Below are positions 1 to 8,915 of a stretch of DNA of 59,219 nt, piece after piece. The DNA lies in the NCBI GenBank assembly GCA_019359285.1, contig JAHHHQ010000068.1:1-59219 (forward strand), written 5' to 3'. Below the pieces are notes generated by a model that was not told the origin of the DNA, did not search any database, and worked only from the letters and a program-made list of their open reading frames with translations. The stretch comes from Nodosilinea sp. WJT8-NPBG4. GTDB taxonomy: Bacteria; Cyanobacteriota; Cyanobacteriia; Phormidesmidales; Phormidesmidaceae. A program made the position numbers and the translations under genes. How positions within the stretch are numbered: position 1 is the stretch's first letter; each line of letters starts with the position of its first letter.

Positions 1-63
1 GTCGCCTCGGTCAACAGCAGCAAGCGCTTTTTCGCGCAGATCATCACTATAGGCGGCTGGCAT
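1..63 (-). CDS. IS630-family transposase, N-terminal end only (runs off the window)
   Basis: Read on the minus strand from an ATG at 63, the first 21 codons give MPAAYSDDLREKALAAVDRG, then the window edge. This matches the usual opening of IS630-family transposases of cyanobacteria, where a 'YS.DLR.K...A...G' helix begins the helix-turn-helix DNA-binding domain. The rest of the gene, including the DDE catalytic domain, lies left of the window, so intactness cannot be judged. A decayed relative of the same family lies at 57884-58321. Confidence 0.7.
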   Translation of the reverse strand, partial: MPAAYSDDLREKALAAVDRGD

Positions 64-302
64 CGTTACTCAAGCAATAGTCCTACTCTCCTAGAATGTC
101 CTATCTACGCCTTCATCTGCAATAGTTAAGTTGTCGGGTCATGAAGCTAATGTATTCGCCGTTAGTTACTAAGGCAAGCTCTAAGCCTGCTTGATCAAGT
201 TAAATACTTACTTGGCCAACTTTAAAGGCTCTGCAAACAGTCTCAGAGCCTCTCCAAGTAGTCTCTCAGAATGGGCAGAATGACATTGTTGAGAGGTAGC
301 TT

Positions 303-1343
303 ATGGATCAAGCCAAGTTCGAGCAAATACTAAATACCTCTATTGAGAAACATGCCTTTCCAGGGGTGGTTTCCATTCGCCAAAAGGATCAGGTGCTTTA
401 TGCCAGGGCGGCTGGTTATGCTGAGCGGAGCAACAGAATTAAGAACTCGTTAGAGACACGCTTCGGCATCGCTTCGGGCACCAAATTCTTTACTGCCTTA
501 GCCATTGGTAAACTAATTGAGGCTCAAAAACTCTCGTTTTCCACTCGATTGAAAGACTGTGTTGCTCTTGATTTTCCACGCTATTCGCAGGAAATTACTA
601 TACGACACTTGCTCACCCATACATCCGGTATTCCTGACTACTATGATGAAGAAAAAATAGAGGACTTTAATAACTTTACCCTCAGCATTCCGTGGTATGC
701 CCTAAGAGGCCCAAGAGATTACTTGGCTACATTTCCGGAAGAAGCCATGAAATTCGCACCTGGGGAACGCTTCTCCTATTCAAATGGCGGCTATATCCTT
801 CTGGGAGTGGTGATTGAAGAACTGGCTGGCATGAAGTATCAGGATTTTGTCGAACAGGCAATATTTAAGGCGATCGGCATGAACCGCTCTGGATATTTCG
901 CACTGAATAAACTCCCTGAGAATACAGCGATGGGTTATGTGGAGGAAGAGAATGAATGGCGAACAAATATCTACAATCTTCCTGTTGTCGGGGCTTCCGA
1001 TGGAGGCGCATTTACAACGGTGCACGACATCACGACTTTGTGGAAGGCATTCTGGAATTATCAGATCTTGCCGAAAGAACTGGTTGAGATCTATGCCCAG
1101 CCTTACGTGAGAACTAAAACGGAGGGGGAGTATACGTATTACGGTCACGGACTCTGGATCTCTAAGGAAGAGGGTCGCGACTGCGAGGAATACGTCACTG
1201 GTTGTGACGCAGGGGTTTCGTTCATGTCGCGTGTAAATCGCGTCAATGAGATACAGGTTACTGTGATCTCTAACACCACCAACGGGGCATGGCCTGTATT
1301 GAGAGATATTGATGCAGCTTTAAAGGAAGAACGTATGTGGTGA
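303..1343 (+). CDS. Serine hydrolase, class C beta-lactamase / penicillin-binding fold
   Basis: 346 residues with the class C beta-lactamase/esterase fold. The nucleophile motif SxxK is SGTK at about residues 58-61, in GIASGTKFFTALAIG. The second motif YxN is YSN at about 159-161, in ERFSYSNGGYILLG. The segment RHLLTHTSGIPDY is also typical of this family. There is no signal peptide, so it is probably cytoplasmic. The ATG at 303 has a GAGAGG ribosome site a few bases upstream. The substrate cannot be told: family members are esterases, D-aminopeptidases or beta-lactamases. Base composition is visibly AT-richer than most of the window and it sits beside an IS630 gene, which fits recent acquisition. 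Confidence 0.85.
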   Translation: MDQAKFEQILNTSIEKHAFPGVVSIRQKDQVLYARAAGYAERSNRIKNSLETRFGIASGTKFFTALAIGKLIEAQKLSFSTRLKDCVALDFPRYSQEITIRHLLTHTSGIPDYYDEEKIEDFNNFTLSIPWYALRGPRDYLATFPEEAMKFAPGERFSYSNGGYILLGVVIEELAGMKYQDFVEQAIFKAIGMNRSGYFALNKLPENTAMGYVEEENEWRTNIYNLPVVGASDGGAFTTVHDITTLWKAFWNYQILPKELVEIYAQPYVRTKTEGEYTYYGHGLWISKEEGRDCEEYVTGCDAGVSFMSRVNRVNEIQVTVISNTTNGAWPVLRDIDAALKEERMW

Positions 1344-1378
1344 TGAGAGATTGCACAAGGTAAACACACACATTAGAA

Positions 1379-1564
1379 GTGACAAAGCCTTTGATGCTAA
1401 ACATAGGCAAAGACTGGGGATATCCAATCAGATCGGGCAGCCTAGCAATCCAAACGTGGCGGATAGTAGAAAGTTACGCAGAACGTGGAAGCATAACCTC
1501 CTTGGCAACAGTAGATGGCAAAGTGCTGCTTTGGATGATTACTCAAGATTGCGCTAGGTTGTGA
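1379..1564 (+). pseudogene. Short unrecognised reading frame, possible gene remnant
   Basis: A 61-codon frame with a possible GTG start. Its end (WRIVESYAERGS, then KVLLWMITQDC) reads like real protein, but I do not recognise the family and no convincing ribosome site precedes it. It fills the gap between the serine hydrolase and the GFA gene, in an accessory stretch, so a truncated N-terminal fragment is as likely as a small gene. Confidence 0.25.
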
Positions 1565-1582
1565 GAAACCCAGGAGTAAACT

Positions 1583-2029
1583 ATGGCAGATAATACTTCT
1601 CCTAAGACGGGGCGTTGTAGATGTGGGCAGGTTCAATTTGAAGTCAGTTCAGAACCTTTGATCACCATGGCCTGTCACTGCACTGGCTGCCAACAAATGA
1701 CATCTAGCGCCTTTTCGCTGAGCGCCCTCTATCCCAGCGAAAGCTTCAAAATCACGTCAGGTAGCCCGGTGATTGGCGGCCTGCACGGTGCGACTCGCCA
1801 TTATTTCTGTGGCCACTGCATGAGCTGGCTGTTTACTCGCCCCGAAGGTCTAGATGACTTTGTTAACATCCGCACTAGCCTAATGGACGATGCTCAATCC
1901 TTCAGCCCGTTCATTGAAACCTATACCGACGAAAAGCTGCCTTGGGCAACAACACCTGCCACCTATAGCTTCAGTACATTTCCGCCACCAGAACAGTTTC
2001 CAACGCTACTGGCAGAGTTTGCAAAATGA
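1583..2029 (+). CDS. GFA / CENP-V fold zinc protein
   Basis: 148 residues with the cysteine pattern of the glutathione-dependent formaldehyde-activating (GFA/CENP-V) fold: CRCG near residue 12, CHCTGCQ near 32-38, and FCGHCMSWLF near 76-85. These cysteines bind two structural or catalytic zinc ions. Characterised members add glutathione to formaldehyde or act on other small thiol adducts; most are uncharacterised, so no substrate is assigned. The ATG follows 'cccaggagtaaact', giving an AGGAG ribosome site 7 bases upstream. Confidence 0.85.
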   Translation: MADNTSPKTGRCRCGQVQFEVSSEPLITMACHCTGCQQMTSSAFSLSALYPSESFKITSGSPVIGGLHGATRHYFCGHCMSWLFTRPEGLDDFVNIRTSLMDDAQSFSPFIETYTDEKLPWATTPATYSFSTFPPPEQFPTLLAEFAK

Positions 2030-2072
2030 TGGGGGCCGCCAAAAGCGAATCTTTTGGCCTTGAATGTAGGGG

Positions 2073-2873
2073 TTAGCTCGGTAGGCGCAGCGCTACAGTG
2101 TAGGACGGGCGCTGAGATTTTTCTCGCTGGGTTTTGACCAAGCGAAAATCTTGATCAATATAAAGATTGTCTAGCTGAGGTCGAGCCTTAGAGATCTGTT
2201 GGTACTGCTTGGCGGTAACGCGGGTAGTGCTCCGACTGGGTATTGAAGTTTGCAGCTGTGATTCGGGCTGCTTTTGATATTTATCTACCACTTGCTCAAA
2301 CCAGTTTTGAGCGGTTTCAGCACTGAAAGAACGAGAGCCGACGCGCAAAACCTGCTGAATGCAGACATTCTGAATTTCCCAATATTGATCGTTTGATCGC
2401 CCGGGCGCTAAAGGTTGATCGGGGTCGGCTGAGGCTTGAGATTGAACAGCATAGCTCTGCATAATCATCAAATCGTAGCTGAGTAACCAGCGCGAAACCC
2501 AGTTCAAAACTGGGGCTTTGCGGCCCGGTTTGTAGCGAGCTAGGTTGGCATAAAAGCCGTTATCACTAAAGATTTGGTAAGACTCGTGGAGCACTCGCCC
2601 CGGCAAGATGTCTTGAAAGGGGTTCGTAGACCAAACCGAATGCCAAACCCCTTTGAGCAGCGGAATTTGTTGATGCAAATCAGGGGTAGGATTACGCTTT
2701 TCTAACTCGTTAAAGAGGGGCATGAGAGTTTGGTTGGCAAACCGGACTTTTTTGGCCATCGGCTCTGCCTCACGCTCTTCTACGTGTTTGATCAGGCTGG
2801 TTTTTAGAGTTGCGGTGCTGGCCTCGGCCAAGGCAGCAGGCTCAAATGGAGCATTTAATACAACAGAGTCCAT
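2073..2873 (-). CDS. Conserved cyanobacterial protein, possibly PAP/fibrillin-like
   Basis: 266 residues from an ATG at 2873; the frame extends to a TTG at 2879, which is less likely. The central part (LLKGVWHSVWSTNPFQ, then LPGRVLHESYQIFSDNGFYA) resembles the lipocalin-like core of PAP/fibrillin proteins, which bind lipids or isoprenoids at thylakoids and plastoglobules. This is recalled similarity, not a search result. There is no signal peptide or membrane segment. The C-terminus is basic (KTQREKSQRPSYTVALRLPS). It lies downstream of hisA on the same strand with a gap of about 75 bases, so the two may be cotranscribed. Confidence 0.55.
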   Translation of the reverse strand: MDSVVLNAPFEPAALAEASTATLKTSLIKHVEEREAEPMAKKVRFANQTLMPLFNELEKRNPTPDLHQQIPLLKGVWHSVWSTNPFQDILPGRVLHESYQIFSDNGFYANLARYKPGRKAPVLNWVSRWLLSYDLMIMQSYAVQSQASADPDQPLAPGRSNDQYWEIQNVCIQQVLRVGSRSFSAETAQNWFEQVVDKYQKQPESQLQTSIPSRSTTRVTAKQYQQISKARPQLDNLYIDQDFRLVKTQREKSQRPSYTVALRLPS

Positions 2874-2948
2874 ATTCAACTCGGTTTCTAAACAGTGAGC
2901 TAGGTACAGCGATCGCCTCCAAAGGCCGCTCCTTCACTATATCCATCC

Positions 2949-3722
2949 CTAAGCAAAGGTCGAATCGCCCAGGGATGGGGGCACATCTTGCCACCGCCCG
3001 TTGCCGACCGCCCGCACGGCTTCCTTGAGGCTCACATCTCCTGTATAGAGGGCGCGGCCCACAATGACGCCGGTTACTCCCTGGCTCTCTAAGGCCAGCA
3101 GACTCAGCAGATCGCGCAGGGCACCGACGCCCCCAGAGGCAATCACCGGTATTGACACGGCCTCGGCCATGGCTCGCATGGCCGGAATGTTTGGCCCCTG
3201 CAGAGTGCCGTCGCGCTGGATATCGGTATAGATCACTGCCGCCGCGCCGCGCTGTTCCATTTGCTGGGCGAGGGCGATCGCATCGACTTCTGACGTTTCA
3301 AGCCAGCCGCGCGTTGCCACCTTGCCGTCGCGGGCATCAATGCCAACAATGATTTGGCCGGGGAACTCGCCAGCCAAATCGCTGACCAGCTCCGGGTTTT
3401 CGATCGCAGCGGTGCCCAAAATGGCGTAGCGCACGCCCAGAGAGAATAGGTCGGTGACGCGGGCGCGATTGCGCAGTCCGCCCCCCACTTCGATGGGAAT
3501 GTCTACCGCCTGGGCGATCGCCTCAATCGCCCGCCAGTTCTCAGGCTTGCCCGACTTGGCCCCGTCGAGATCCACCAGGTGCAGCCGAGTTGCCCCCTGG
3601 TCTACCCACTGCCGCGCCACCTCCACCGGGTTGTCGTTAAACACCTCGGTCTGGGCATAGTCGCCCTGGTACAGCCGCACACAGCGACCGTCGATTAAAT
3701 CAATAGCGGGGATGACTTCCAT
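2949..3722 (-). CDS. hisA: Phosphoribosylformimino-5-aminoimidazole carboxamide ribotide isomerase
   Basis: 257 residues, full length for HisA, a (beta/alpha)8 barrel that catalyses the Amadori rearrangement of ProFAR to PRFAR, the fourth step of histidine synthesis. The opening VIPAIDLIDGRCVRLYQGDY carries the catalytic Asp near residue 8. DLDGAKSG and EVGGGLRN follow, then YTDIQRDGTLQGPN with the second catalytic Asp near 130, and SGGVGALRDL at the phosphate-binding end. It is not in a his operon here; hisZ is 24 kb away. The ATG at 3722 is the natural start. Confidence 0.97.
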   Translation of the reverse strand: MEVIPAIDLIDGRCVRLYQGDYAQTEVFNDNPVEVARQWVDQGATRLHLVDLDGAKSGKPENWRAIEAIAQAVDIPIEVGGGLRNRARVTDLFSLGVRYAILGTAAIENPELVSDLAGEFPGQIIVGIDARDGKVATRGWLETSEVDAIALAQQMEQRGAAAVIYTDIQRDGTLQGPNIPAMRAMAEAVSIPVIASGGVGALRDLLSLLALESQGVTGVIVGRALYTGDVSLKEAVRAVGNGRWQDVPPSLGDSTFA

Positions 3723-3857
3723 GGGTAGAAGAGAAGTAAACGTTCAATTCAACAGGCAAAATTCTGTGTGCCAAGCCTACCTATTCTATCGGGCTATACC
3801 CTATTCACCGGCCCCAAATTCCCGTAGACTCCTAAATGCGAATCACCACCGAGAGCC

Positions 3858-4634
3858 ATGCTAGACCTGACTGGTAAAAACGCCCTGGTAACGGGCATTG
3901 CCAACAATAAATCTATTGCCTGGGGCATTGCCCAGCAGCTGCACAAAGCCGGGGCCAACCTAGGCATCACCTACCTGCCCGACGAAAGAGGTAGGATGGA
4001 AGGCAAGGTCAAAGACCTGGTTGACCCCCTCAACCCCAGCTTGTTTTTGCCCTGCAACGTGCAGGATGAAGCCCAGGTTGAGCAGGTCTTCAGCACCATT
4101 GGCGAGAAGTGGGGCAAGCTCGATATTCTGATTCACTGCCTAGCCTTTGCCAACCGGGATGACCTGACGGGTGACTTCAGCAACACGTCTAAAGCTGGCT
4201 TTCAGCTGGCGCTGGATGTTAGCGCCTACTCGTTAATTACCCTGGCGCGCGGGGCTAAAGCGCTAATGACCGATGGCGGCAGCGTTGTTACCCTCACCTA
4301 CCTGGGCGGCGCGCGGGTGGTGCCCAACTACAACGTCATGGGTATTGCCAAGGCGGCGCTAGAAATGAACGTGCGCTACTTAGCCTCTGAGCTTGGCCCC
4401 AACAATATTCGCGTCAACGGCATTTCCGCTGGCCCCATTCGCACCCTGGCTTCGTCAGCGGTGGGAGGCATTCTCGATATGATCCACCATGTCGAAGAAA
4501 TTGCTCCCCTGCGCCGCACCGTAACTCAGACCGAGGTGGGCAATACGGCGGCATTTCTGTGCAGCGACCTGTCGACGGGGATGACGGGGCAGATTCTCTA
4601 TGTTGATTCTGGCTACTGCATCATGGGCATGTAG
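3858..4634 (+). CDS. fabI: Enoyl-[acyl-carrier-protein] reductase (NADH)
   Basis: 258 residues, the usual FabI length. It reduces the trans-2-enoyl-ACP double bond in the last step of each fatty acid elongation cycle. The atypical short-chain dehydrogenase cofactor motif of FabI is present: LVTGIANNKSIAWGIA (Gly-rich segment followed by SIAWGIA). The catalytic pair lies in SVVTLTYLGGARVVPNYNVMG and IAKAALEMNVRYLA (Tyr...Lys, Y-x6-K type). RVNGISAGPIRTLAS is the conserved C-terminal substrate-loop region. It stands alone, divergent from hisA, and ends in a strong stem-loop at 4644-4708. Confidence 0.97.
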   Translation: MLDLTGKNALVTGIANNKSIAWGIAQQLHKAGANLGITYLPDERGRMEGKVKDLVDPLNPSLFLPCNVQDEAQVEQVFSTIGEKWGKLDILIHCLAFANRDDLTGDFSNTSKAGFQLALDVSAYSLITLARGAKALMTDGGSVVTLTYLGGARVVPNYNVMGIAKAALEMNVRYLASELGPNNIRVNGISAGPIRTLASSAVGGILDMIHHVEEIAPLRRTVTQTEVGNTAAFLCSDLSTGMTGQILYVDSGYCIMGM

Positions 4635-4643
4635 GGGTAAGCG

Positions 4644-4708
4644 CAGATCCCAGGGTTCTTGCATGACAGGCAGACCTTAAATAAGGCCAAAAAGAACCCT
4701 GGGATCTG
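4644..4708. terminator. Stem-loop after fabI
   Basis: A perfect 17-bp inverted repeat, arms 4644-4660 and 4692-4708, separated by a 31-base loop, starts 10 bases after the fabI stop. There is no long T run, so it may act as an RNA-stabilising or weak termination structure rather than a textbook intrinsic terminator. Confidence 0.6.
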
Positions 4709-4779
4709 GCTGCTGAAGATGGCTTAGTCGAGCTAGCTAGAATAGAGCCTGGAATTGCAGGGAATAACTCGACGACGGT

Positions 4780-5976
4780 ATGACGAGAGCATTCCTTGGG
4801 CCTAGGCTTTGGACGGTGGTAGGTCTGGTGGCCGTGGGTGGGCTGCTGCGGGTTTCGGTCGATTGGCGACTGCTGGGGCGATCGCTCACCTATCCCGACA
4901 CCCCTATCACCTCAGCGGACTGGTATCAGCCTCAGCAGCTCGTCCCCGGTGTTGGCCCTCAATCCCCACCACTGGTGAAAGCTGAGACAACCGAAATTCC
5001 GACCGAGGCGCTGCAAAAGGCACTGGACTTCGCCGAGGAACAGAACTCGGTGGCGCTGCTGGTAATGCACCGCGATCGCCTGGTACTGGAGCAATACTGG
5101 CAGGGCCACCAAGCCAGCGACCCCGTCAACTCAATGTCGATGGTCAAAACCCTGCTGGCGCTGCTGATCGGCGTGGCGATCGACGAAGGGCACATCGGCT
5201 CCATCCAAGACCCTGTCGACACCTACATCTCAGAATGGGCCGACGACCCCAGGGGCGACATCATTCTGGCCGATCTGCTCTACATGCAGTCGGGCCTGCG
5301 CAACGACAACCGCATCGATACCCTGCGCTCTGACCTGGTGCAGCTCTACGGTGGCTCGAATACTCAAAAACTCATTCTGGATATTCCCTTAGAAAGCGCT
5401 CCTGGTGAGGCTTTCGACTACAGCAACTTCAACTCACAACTGCTCAGCCTGGTACTAGAGCGAGCCACGGGAGAATCCTTTGGTGACTACCTGAGCAGCC
5501 GCCTCTGGCAACCGCTGGGCGCGGGGGATGGCTTTCTCTGGCTAGACCGTCCGGGGGGGAGCGCGAAACCCTTTTGCTGCTTTTTCGCCACTGCCCCAGA
5601 CTGGGTGCGGCTGGGGCAAATGCTGCTGCACGGGGGCAAAGTAGGCGATCGCCAGATCATTCCTAAAAGCTGGCTGGAGCAAATGTTGGTAGCATCGCCA
5701 CTGGAATCAACCTTTGGCCTGCACATTTGGCTCAAAGCCCGCACCCCCGACTACCCCCAGGTTAACCGAGCCTCGTCGGCTCCCTTTGCCGCTGCCGACA
5801 CGTTTTATCTCGACGGTCGCCACCACCAGCGGGTGTACGTGATTCCGTCACAGGAGCTAGTGATCGTGCGCCTGGGCGAAGAACCCCCCGCCTGGAACGA
5901 TGCGGTGATTGTGAATGCGATCGTGGAAGGGCTGCGATCGCAGCAGGAAAGCGATCGTGCTGAGTCAATACCGTAG
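4780..5976 (+). CDS. Serine hydrolase of the beta-lactamase family, membrane-anchored
   Basis: 398 residues. The N-terminus (GPRLWTVVGLVAVGGLLRVSV) is one hydrophobic segment, a likely membrane anchor or uncleaved signal. The catalytic SxxK motif is SMVK at about residues 123-126, in NSMSMVKTLLALLIG. YSN follows near 215, in FDYSNFNSQLLSLVLERATG. DLLYMQSGL is also typical. A periplasmic esterase or amidase is the likely type, with unknown substrate. It is a different subfamily from the hydrolase at 303, with base composition matching the rest of the chromosome. A short hairpin with Ts follows at about 6029-6066. Confidence 0.85.
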   Translation: MTRAFLGPRLWTVVGLVAVGGLLRVSVDWRLLGRSLTYPDTPITSADWYQPQQLVPGVGPQSPPLVKAETTEIPTEALQKALDFAEEQNSVALLVMHRDRLVLEQYWQGHQASDPVNSMSMVKTLLALLIGVAIDEGHIGSIQDPVDTYISEWADDPRGDIILADLLYMQSGLRNDNRIDTLRSDLVQLYGGSNTQKLILDIPLESAPGEAFDYSNFNSQLLSLVLERATGESFGDYLSSRLWQPLGAGDGFLWLDRPGGSAKPFCCFFATAPDWVRLGQMLLHGGKVGDRQIIPKSWLEQMLVASPLESTFGLHIWLKARTPDYPQVNRASSAPFAAADTFYLDGRHHQRVYVIPSQELVIVRLGEEPPAWNDAVIVNAIVEGLRSQQESDRAESIP

Positions 5977-6138
5977 CTTGGACGCCGCCATGAAAATTCA
6001 GGCTAATTCTCCTGGTGATCGCTATAGTTTGAAACCTGCCGCCTAAAAAGGCGAAGCTTTGGTTTTCCTTAAGTCCAACTTTCTGGGGGGCCAAATGTGG
6101 TTTACTAACGTTTTTCTGCCGCAGGGTAAGCGTTCCTA

Positions 6139-8718
6139 ATGCTACGGCCTTCTGTTCTAGACTTGCCGTTTCCCCCCCGTATCCAGCGATTGGTGCAGCG
6201 GGTGGCTGTCATTGTTGCCGTAGCCTGTTTCCTGGGGTTGCTAGCGACCAAAGCAGGAGGCGCAGCACCCTCACCCCACGAGCCGCTGGCCACCAACGTT
6301 CTCTCTCAGGCCCTAGATGCTGGAGCTGTGCCCAACGGTGTCGTGACCAACTACGATCGCGCCCTCACTCTGCCTACCGCTCCCCTTCTGCGTCCCAACG
6401 GGCTGTGGAACGGTAGGCTCATTCTCCCCAGTGAGGCCGAATACGCTGCTGTCCCTGGCGACTGGGTGTGGATAGATCTGTGGTATAGCTCCCCCGACTT
6501 TCCTGAGCTGGCGGGCCAAAGGGTGAAGCTTACCTGGAAACCCAATGCCCAGTCCCAGGCCTACATGAAAGCCGTTACTCGAGATGTTGCCTTTAACGCC
6601 CAGGCTGAGCGGTCTTTGGCTAACGGCAACGTATTGCCCACCCGGCTGAATGGCCGCAAGGCGGTCGGGCCGCTGCAATCGCTAGCGGGGGCGCGACCCA
6701 ACGATGACGTTACCGTCCGTTTGGCAGAGGTGGAGGTGGTCACAGAAGGCGATCGCCCTATGCTGCGGGTCGGCCTTGAGCCCATTCAAATTACCGGGAG
6801 AGAATACGGCCTGGTAAAGCTTCTAGGGCCTGACGAAACCGTCAAGGCCCCGCTGCCTACGAGCTGCCCTGGCGAGCCGCCCTGCCCAACCGAATATTTT
6901 CGGGTTCAGTTTTATCACGCCGGATCGGGTAACTTTAGCGGCCCAATGGGGACTGTGCGTATCCCGCAGCAGCCGGCTATAGCGGGCGATCGCTTTATGT
7001 CTAGCCTGCGAAACCTGGCTGAGTCGCCCGCCAGCAGCGCTGGCTGGTATATCTACGGCAGCCGCGCCGAGGACGGTCTATTCACTGTGCAGGCCCTTAA
7101 GCCTAGAGCGCTGGTTCAGCTTCAGCCTGACGATGTGGTGCTGGGGTTGGCTCCAGGCCGCCGCTATCTCGATCGCGACAACTGGCAAGACACGCCTCAG
7201 CGCCAGGGCACCCTTCAACGCCTGCTGGTGAGCGCCACCGCAGGCAGTGCCGACACCGCCCAAGCCCAGTGGCAAGAGGGTGACTATGGCCTCGTGATTC
7301 ATCTCTTCGGCGGCATCGGCGGCGAGAAAGCAGAATTTGCTCCAGTTGGCACCATAACGGGCCACTTTGCCTACGGGCTGGCAAAGGTGGTGCGCGAACC
7401 TATCACCAACGAGTTGCAGTTTGATATTCAGTACCAGCAGATCTACGCCCACAACCCCAATGGCATTGTGTCTGGTGCTCACGACTGGGCGAACTACATG
7501 GGCGACATGCAGCGAGGCTGGCTCGGCATTCGCCCCGTGTCGGATGTGGTGGTCAAGCTCGACGCCTTCATCGCTCCGTTTCAGTTTGGCGACATGCGCA
7601 TGTCGCTGTTTCGCGAACTGCTGTTGCAACTTCAGGTGATTGCGGCTCGCTACCGCGTTGGTGACGGCACGGGTGTGGCCCCGGTCACCCCCGCTACGTC
7701 CTGTGTGCAAGACTCCAACCAGGCCTTGTTTATCGCGATTCAGCAGATTCGCCGCCAGATCGATAGCCAGCCTGAGATTGCCGCCTGGGTGCAGCAAAAC
7801 CCTGACAGCCCAGAGGTTGAGCGTTCCCGACGTTTTGCCGCTCTGGGCAACGATCTCGAAGCGATGCTGGTGCCCTACGGTGTGGTGCGTCCCGACTGGC
7901 AAGCCAATGCTGAATCGCTGGCCGGGGTTGACTCAACCGGCGATCTCACCAGCAGCCCCAGGTTGTTGAGCGGCATGCTCACCTGGCACAGCATGATGCC
8001 TCGCTGGGCCCACGATCGCGTGGCTCGCATTTTTTTAGAGCATGGCGGTCAGCTGTGGTTTTTGCGCACCAATATGGTGGGCGGCTTTGACCCGGCGGTG
8101 CAGCCGGTTCCCCCGACGACTTTTTTTGGGGGTGTTCCCATTTTGGGACGGGTCACCCAGCGGCTGGCCGATGCCTTTGCCACCGGCTTGAGCTGGACCA
8201 TGGGGTTGCTGGGGCTGGTAATGCTGGCGCTCTACGGTCTGGTGGCGATTCCCTTTGGGTTGAGAAAACGATTTTTGGTGCGGCAGCAGGCGGTGTCTAG
8301 CCCGATGGGCTTTGCTCTAGACGCCCTGCGCCGCTTCGTTGCCCCTGCCCTGCTCGAAGAAACGATCTTTCGCGTCATGCTGTTGCCCCACCCGGTAGAA
8401 GGGGTGGCCGGCGATCGCTGGCTGTTGTGGGGCATCGTCAGCTTTGTGGCGTTCATTCTGTATCACGTTGTGTTGGATAGAACCCTGTACAGAGGGACTG
8501 GGGCTGGCCTTTCTGACCCTCGCTTTTTGGTGCTGGCGGGCTGGTTGGAGCTGGTGCTGATCGGCGCGTACTGGATTACGGGATCGCTTTGGTTGGTGGT
8601 GCTGATGCACTGGGTCGTAGTGCTGGTGTGGGTTTATCGCTTTGGCGGCTGGGCGCGATTGAGTGGTGTGAGGGCGGTTCGGGGCAGAGAACGCAAGCCG
8701 ATCGCGCCGTTTCGGTAG
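6139..8718 (+). CDS. Large exported domain fused to a CPBP (Abi) intramembrane protease domain
   Basis: 859 residues. An N-terminal hydrophobic segment (about residues 20-42) is followed by about 640 residues of predicted soluble, exported protein with no family I recognise. A membrane helix near 680-710 leads into a CPBP/Abi domain. Its first motif EETIFR (EExxxR) is near 740, and the second is FILYH (FxxxH) near 775. A later membrane helix carries VVLMHWVVVLVW, where the last conserved His region falls. CPBP proteins are glutamate-type intramembrane proteases related to Rce1 and to bacteriocin self-immunity proteins. The fusion to a large exported domain suggests the two parts act together, possibly by substrate presentation; that is inference. 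The ATG at 6139 follows a 160-base gap after the upstream hydrolase. Confidence 0.75.
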   Translation: MLRPSVLDLPFPPRIQRLVQRVAVIVAVACFLGLLATKAGGAAPSPHEPLATNVLSQALDAGAVPNGVVTNYDRALTLPTAPLLRPNGLWNGRLILPSEAEYAAVPGDWVWIDLWYSSPDFPELAGQRVKLTWKPNAQSQAYMKAVTRDVAFNAQAERSLANGNVLPTRLNGRKAVGPLQSLAGARPNDDVTVRLAEVEVVTEGDRPMLRVGLEPIQITGREYGLVKLLGPDETVKAPLPTSCPGEPPCPTEYFRVQFYHAGSGNFSGPMGTVRIPQQPAIAGDRFMSSLRNLAESPASSAGWYIYGSRAEDGLFTVQALKPRALVQLQPDDVVLGLAPGRRYLDRDNWQDTPQRQGTLQRLLVSATAGSADTAQAQWQEGDYGLVIHLFGGIGGEKAEFAPVGTITGHFAYGLAKVVREPITNELQFDIQYQQIYAHNPNGIVSGAHDWANYMGDMQRGWLGIRPVSDVVVKLDAFIAPFQFGDMRMSLFRELLLQLQVIAARYRVGDGTGVAPVTPATSCVQDSNQALFIAIQQIRRQIDSQPEIAAWVQQNPDSPEVERSRRFAALGNDLEAMLVPYGVVRPDWQANAESLAGVDSTGDLTSSPRLLSGMLTWHSMMPRWAHDRVARIFLEHGGQLWFLRTNMVGGFDPAVQPVPPTTFFGGVPILGRVTQRLADAFATGLSWTMGLLGLVMLALYGLVAIPFGLRKRFLVRQQAVSSPMGFALDALRRFVAPALLEETIFRVMLLPHPVEGVAGDRWLLWGIVSFVAFILYHVVLDRTLYRGTGAGLSDPRFLVLAGWLELVLIGAYWITGSLWLVVLMHWVVVLVWVYRFGGWARLSGVRAVRGRERKPIAPFR

Positions 8719-8915
8719 TGATGGGCCAGCGGTGGTAAGGCTAAGGGAATACGCAGGAATGACGATGCGATCGCCCAAAAATTTACCTAGGCACTCTTAA
8801 ATTCCTGTGGCACAATACCCAGCGGAGCATTGCAGACCAGTGGTTGGCCCCAGCGCCGCCTGCGACAGGTCATCTGTCGCTGATGTTTATTTAAAAGAAA
8901 GCAAGGGTGTTCCCT

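Noticed and set aside
4780..5976. Serine hydrolase considered as a resistance beta-lactamase
   Set aside because: The family is broad; no resistance-specific motif or gene context, and similar proteins are common esterases or peptidases.
7078..7902. Long minus-strand frame of 274 codons inside the CPBP fusion gene
   Set aside because: It is a shadow of the plus-strand gene, with no ribosome site and His/Val/Leu-biased composition typical of antisense GC-rich frames.
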